Below are positions 60,066 through 64,000 of a stretch of 64,000 bases of DNA, piece after piece; the first letter of the stretch is position 1; each line of letters opens with the position of its first letter. The position numbers were made by a program, and so were the translations under genes. Source of the DNA: Dactylonectria macrodidyma (Eukaryota; Ascomycota; Sordariomycetes; Hypocreales; Nectriaceae); contig JAGMUV010000002.1 in NCBI GenBank assembly GCA_020744425.1, forward strand, positions 2,586,501 through 2,650,500. The letters run 5' to 3'. The notes beneath the pieces are model-generated. The model had not been told where the DNA came from. It worked only from the letters and a program-made list of their open reading frames with translations, and made no database searches.

Positions 60066-63000
60066 GGTGGGAGGTGGGGCAAAATTCGCCTGATTTCACG
60101 AGGTATCTCGATTGGGGAGTTGCAGTCGGGGCAGTTTCGAGGGTGAAAATTGGTCGTCTGAGTCGGGAGAAAATTATGCTGTGAGTTCGGGGGGTCTCTC
60201 GAGAGATTCCTGGTCCTGGTGTCGTGCAGAGCCAGGTATTTGCGTATTTCGCCTTGATGTTGGCAAAATTCCTCGTGTGCAACCAGTTGAGATGACTATG
60301 ACTCTTACGCTAAACCGCTCAGGGCTCGATAAGGCGATAAGGATTCTTGCCCCTCCTCGGGTGAAGCTCGGTCGCGACTGACTCCTACCAGAACAAGCCT
60401 CAAGGTCAGTCATCCACCAACTCTATCAACTCTAGCACAACCAGTTTCTACTGTTTTGACCTACTCGGCATTCAAGCAACTGGCATAATTCTTCAGATTC
60501 TCCCGGGATCCCTGAAACCTGATGCATCAACTCATGAATGTTTGAAATGCACGCATCAGCTCATGTTGAAGTCAGCAATCATCAAGAGCTACATTGCCAT
60601 ATCAGCCCTAACCTAGCCGGAGCTTGGTAGTGTCGCGAAACCTCGGGAAGCACGCAGCAACTCAGCAGCCTAGCTCGGACAGTCTGGCTGTCGTCAATCT
60701 CACTGTGAGTGCATAGAAACAGATTTGGCGCATAACTTAGTCGTGAGAGACTCTTCGGATCGGTCGGTCACTTGGTCCACGACGGCATTAAAGATGTGCA
60801 CGTGCGCAGCTAGACCTGACCACCCCGGAAGGACTCACAAATCACGACCACAATCGATACACACAGCTGGTGATATTAAGGTTGTAGCTCAGAGGGAAGT
60901 AAATGCCACCTGGGTCACAGCTTTCACATGACACAACCCGGCGTATTCGTTCAAAACGCGATCGGATAAGTTGGCTAAGGATCCGCTGGCGATGCAGTTC
61001 TTCCCTCGGTCCATAAGGAATATCGTGCCCAGGGAGGTAGGTGGTCGGAAAGAAAACGGATGGACAATCCGTCAAACACAATGCAACCTCTATCACCTTT
61101 TACCCGCTGCTATGGTGAATTTTGCTAATGTACTAATAATAGCGCCCGACTTGGAGGTCAGACATAGATGACTTGATGGGGGACCAACTCATTGATCGCC
61201 AAGGCGAGGGGGTGGTCACCAGCCTCCACAAGAAGCAAAGAAAAAGGCTCACTGTCGCATTCTTGTGCAGCATGTGTTATGTGGCCTTGCATCCACTTGT
61301 ATCTGTAAGATACTGAGTTTTCTCAGCAGCCGAAACGCAAAATCAATCAATTCGGATGGAGACTCTCAGACATGGCTCGACATCAAGTCAAGCTTTCTAG
61401 GGGTGGGGGGAGGGAAAACGGTCAGCATTTGAGGCACAGCTCTTGGTCAAAGTGAAAGGAATTCTTAGCATGTCGGGTTCTTCCACACCACGCGATGGCA
61501 GGCCAAGCCTGAGCAAAAATGACGCTGTTCAAGATGGTTATCGACCAATACTGGAAGGCCGGAGAGTCGCGCCTGTCCAACTCGTGCAAGCACACCGCGG
61601 AGACACAAGGTGGAGGCGACAACGCAAGGATGCATCACCTCGTGGTGCATCTTCGGCTCGCAAGTTGAGGCAGCCGAGGAAGACCGCGTGGGTGGCCCTC
61701 GAGCATGGTAAGTAGCGTTAGGCGCAACGTTGGTGCCGAGTGGGCCACGGTCTGGGCAACTGCGAATCCGGGCGTCGTTGTTGCCGCCGGTCAATGCAGG
61801 TGGCTGGCCCGTTGTCACAGACTTGGAGTCTCTGATTGGTGGTGTTGAAGTGAGGACAAAAGCGCATGCAAGCACAGCAGCCTATCAAGGCGGCAGATCT
61901 CTTGCCAGGGTCAACCCGGGGTGGCTGGCGGCGGCTCCCGAATCCATCCAATCATGCGACCAGGACGCCTCCTCTCCACGATCCACGCTCTGGTACCCTG
62001 GTGAATGACTTGTGAAGAGCCGCGGGCGTCCAATCATCCATGGATGTCGACAAAGCTCAAGCTAATTATTGCAGTACGCCGCACGCATGGACAAGGGACT
62101 GGGCAAGGGTTTCGACGATGGGGTGGCTCGAGGCCTAACGTGGTGCTGCCAGGTATTATTCCAGCATCCCATCTGAGGGAGGAGCTCTGCTGTCCTGGGC
62201 TCCTTCCGCTTCCCACCTTACCTCCTTGTCTCCTTCCCGAGCTTAGTTCCTGCTTGTTCCTATCCTTGCTAGACCCTGGCTGGCTTCCCAATTGGTCTCA
62301 TTCTCGGCCACCCTGGTGTTTCTCGCTGGCCCTCTAAACCCTGTCTTGCGCTGTCGACCACACAAAACATCGAGGTTTCCGCTGTCACTAGTCCCCCTCT
62401 TGCCGTTTGTTTCCAAACATTCTGTGATACCTACCTCTGTTCTTTGCCCGCTTCTTCGTCATCTGGAGACTCGTCATCTGTCATCTGGCTTTGCTCTCTA
62501 GGCGTTGGTCTTCATCCGCCAGATCATCCAGTTTCCGTCTTCCTCCTACCAGCCCAACTCAACCCATTAGAACACTCATCCACAACTATCAAGCCACCAG
62601 CGTGAGAGAGAGATTGGTCAATCAAAGAGTGTGAGACCGTTCTGCAGCCGCCAGGCCACATCTGCACCCGTCGCCACTTTCCATCACGCCCCAACGAACA
62701 CTGGCGTCTAAATCCAGGCCCGAATCACTTGGCCGGCGTTTCGGTCCTGCCTATCAGAGCCCGAGCTCTCGTCTACCCTCTCGTCTGCTCTATCTCTCCT
62801 CTATCCTCGATTGCGTGTAAGCCCATTCCAGATACTATTTGCGGTTCCCCCCTTCCCTACTCCCCTGTCCCGTCGCCGGCGTCTACCTGCTGTCGAATGA
62901 GGTTGCTCCCTCATCCCAAAGCTGCCATGCTCAAAACTGCCTTCCTCCCACATCTGCCCGCCCCGTTCGTCCTCCCTCTTGCTCCTCGTTAGCTGGTCTC

Positions 63001-63165
63001 TCCCTTTGTCTTCGATTGCTTCTATTCTGTCAACGAGAATGTGCTCTGGACTGTGTTAGAGCACATACTTTGCCATCATTACCTTCAACCCTCACCATCA
63101 TTCCCGTCTTACACGGCTCCATCTTCCGCCTTCAGTGCTATTGTCCTCCTCAGCAAAGATAAAGC
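60066..63165. other. Large divergent intergenic region, no supported gene
   Basis: 3.1 kb between eIF2-gamma (-) and the edge gene (+). From about 62150 to 63160 it is strongly C/T-rich and is probably a long promoter and 5' leader. Short frames have no family character. No RNA gene is recognised. Confidence 0.45.
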
Positions 63166-64000
63166 ATGCTGGGACAAGGTCCGTGGCTGCCGAAGCTGAC
63201 ATGACAGCCCAATGAACCACAAGCTGACATGCGTCTCTCCAGATGAGAAGAGGCGGCCTGCCGCTCTGAATCTCACTCCCACCCGATCCGAGTCTTACAG
63301 TTCTTCTTCCTCGGACAGCTCCCTTAAGCCTCGCACTCCCCGTTTTGCCGAGGCCACATCCGTACACTCTCCCGTCGACGCGCGATCGCCCTTCGCTGAC
63401 CCGGAGAAGTCTCACTTCGCCCAGTCCCAACCTGGCGACATTGGCTTTGGCTACATTAGTAACCGAGAGTCCGTCGCCGTTCCAATGACTCCCAAAACTC
63501 CCCTCAAGAGCGCCATGAAGGTGCCTGGAACCCCTGCCAGGCCCTTCGACAACCCTCTCAGCCCGACTTTCCGCGAGGAAGATATTCTGGAGAAGCGAGA
63601 AGCCTCAACAGAGAAGGAACAGGCTCGCGATGTGGTATGTGCTCCCGTCTTTGATGACTCGCCTCCTAGACATCACCTCGCTAACAATACTCTGCAGAAA
63701 ATCAAGGCCCGTGTTCGGATGGCCAAGTTCGCCCTTCGTGGCGTCAACTTCAGCTGCTCCCTGATCATCATTTCCATGCTTTCATCAACCTTTGCCGTGT
63801 TCAATGCCACCCGCACCCTTCCATCCCAAAGCCGCATGCCATCCTGGGCCACTGGCACCAATGCTTGGCCCCAGAAGCTCGTTCTCGGCATGGCTTGCCT
63901 GTCTCTCCTCGCTTGTATTATTGTCTTCGCTGCTTACTTCCGAGGCGGCCATCGGCGCGCCGAGAAGGTCAGCACATATTACACCCTGTTCGCTATCGGC
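63166..64000 (+). CDS. Multi-pass membrane protein, N-terminal part only, unrecognised
   Basis: Runs off the right edge. A 13-base first coding exon (63166-63178, MLGQ) is joined to exon 2 (63243-63634) and exon 3 (from 63698), all in phase, 236 codons visible. The first 135 residues are cytosolic-looking and Ser/Pro-rich with many TP and SP sites. A short coiled segment REEDILEKREASTEKEQA follows, then two membrane spans (FSCSLIIISMLSSTFAVF and LVLGMACLSLLACIIVFAAYF) separated by an extracellular-type loop. The arrangement is reminiscent of fungal four-span MARVEL-like proteins but I cannot assign it. The tiny first exon rests on one donor (GTCCGT) and one acceptor (CTCCAG) and is the least sure part. 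Confidence 0.7.

Overview
The window is nuclear DNA of a filamentous ascomycete, most likely a Sordariomycete close to Hypocreales. Genes lie on both strands and are cut by short (about 42-110 nt, occasionally over 200 nt) introns with GTRNGT-like donors and CTAAC/CTGAC branch points. Proteins are recognisably fungal (Nsp1, Pex4, Anp1-type mannosyltransferase, U2AF23, mL59). This placement is an inference from gene content and style; nothing in the window names the species. Exon models were built by hand from splice consensus and reading phase, and each given below closes in frame.

Layout. 1-893 (-) is the 5' part of a Dus2-type tRNA-dihydrouridine synthase. After 3.5 kb without a supported gene comes a large unrecognised protein (4395-7841, +). 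After another 3.2 kb gap, 11-21 kb holds an oxysterol-binding protein (+), the small U2AF subunit (-), an ELMO/CED-12 protein (+) and a secreted protein with a Thr-Pro minisatellite stalk and Cys-rich modules (-). The stretch from 20.7 to 27.2 kb is gene-poor and carries one possible membrane-protein gene. From 27.2 kb on the region is dense housekeeping: PRA1/Yip3 followed by an open frame with unresolved start, Pex4, Anp1-family mannosyltransferase, Aly/REF mRNA export factor, a poly-Asp protein, an intron-containing tRNA-Leu(AAG), a mitochondrially targeted protein divergent from valyl-tRNA synthetase, Prp28, mL59, Dph4 and 14-3-3. After a 3.7 kb gap come the F1-ATPase inhibitor, Nsp1, an Laa2-like adaptor protein, eIF2-gamma and, at the right edge, the start of a membrane protein.

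These genes do not form an operon or a metabolic cluster. Recurring themes are translation (ValRS, eIF2-gamma, tRNA-Leu, Dus2, Dph4, mL59), mRNA processing and export (U2AF23, Prp28, Aly/REF, Nsp1), membrane traffic and lipid transfer (Osh, PRA1, Laa2-like, Anp1) and mitochondria (IF1, mL59, the 472-residue protein, probably a second form of ValRS). I saw no transposon, no secondary-metabolite cluster and no CRISPR or phage-like system.

The best leads are an in-frame, acid-free, Arg-rich leader upstream of the ValRS ATG preceded by tandem ACG codons (a non-AUG mitochondrial isoform); the secreted Cys-rich/Thr-Pro protein with its 264-bp higher-order duplication; the PRA1/downstream-frame junction; and several unusual splice sites.
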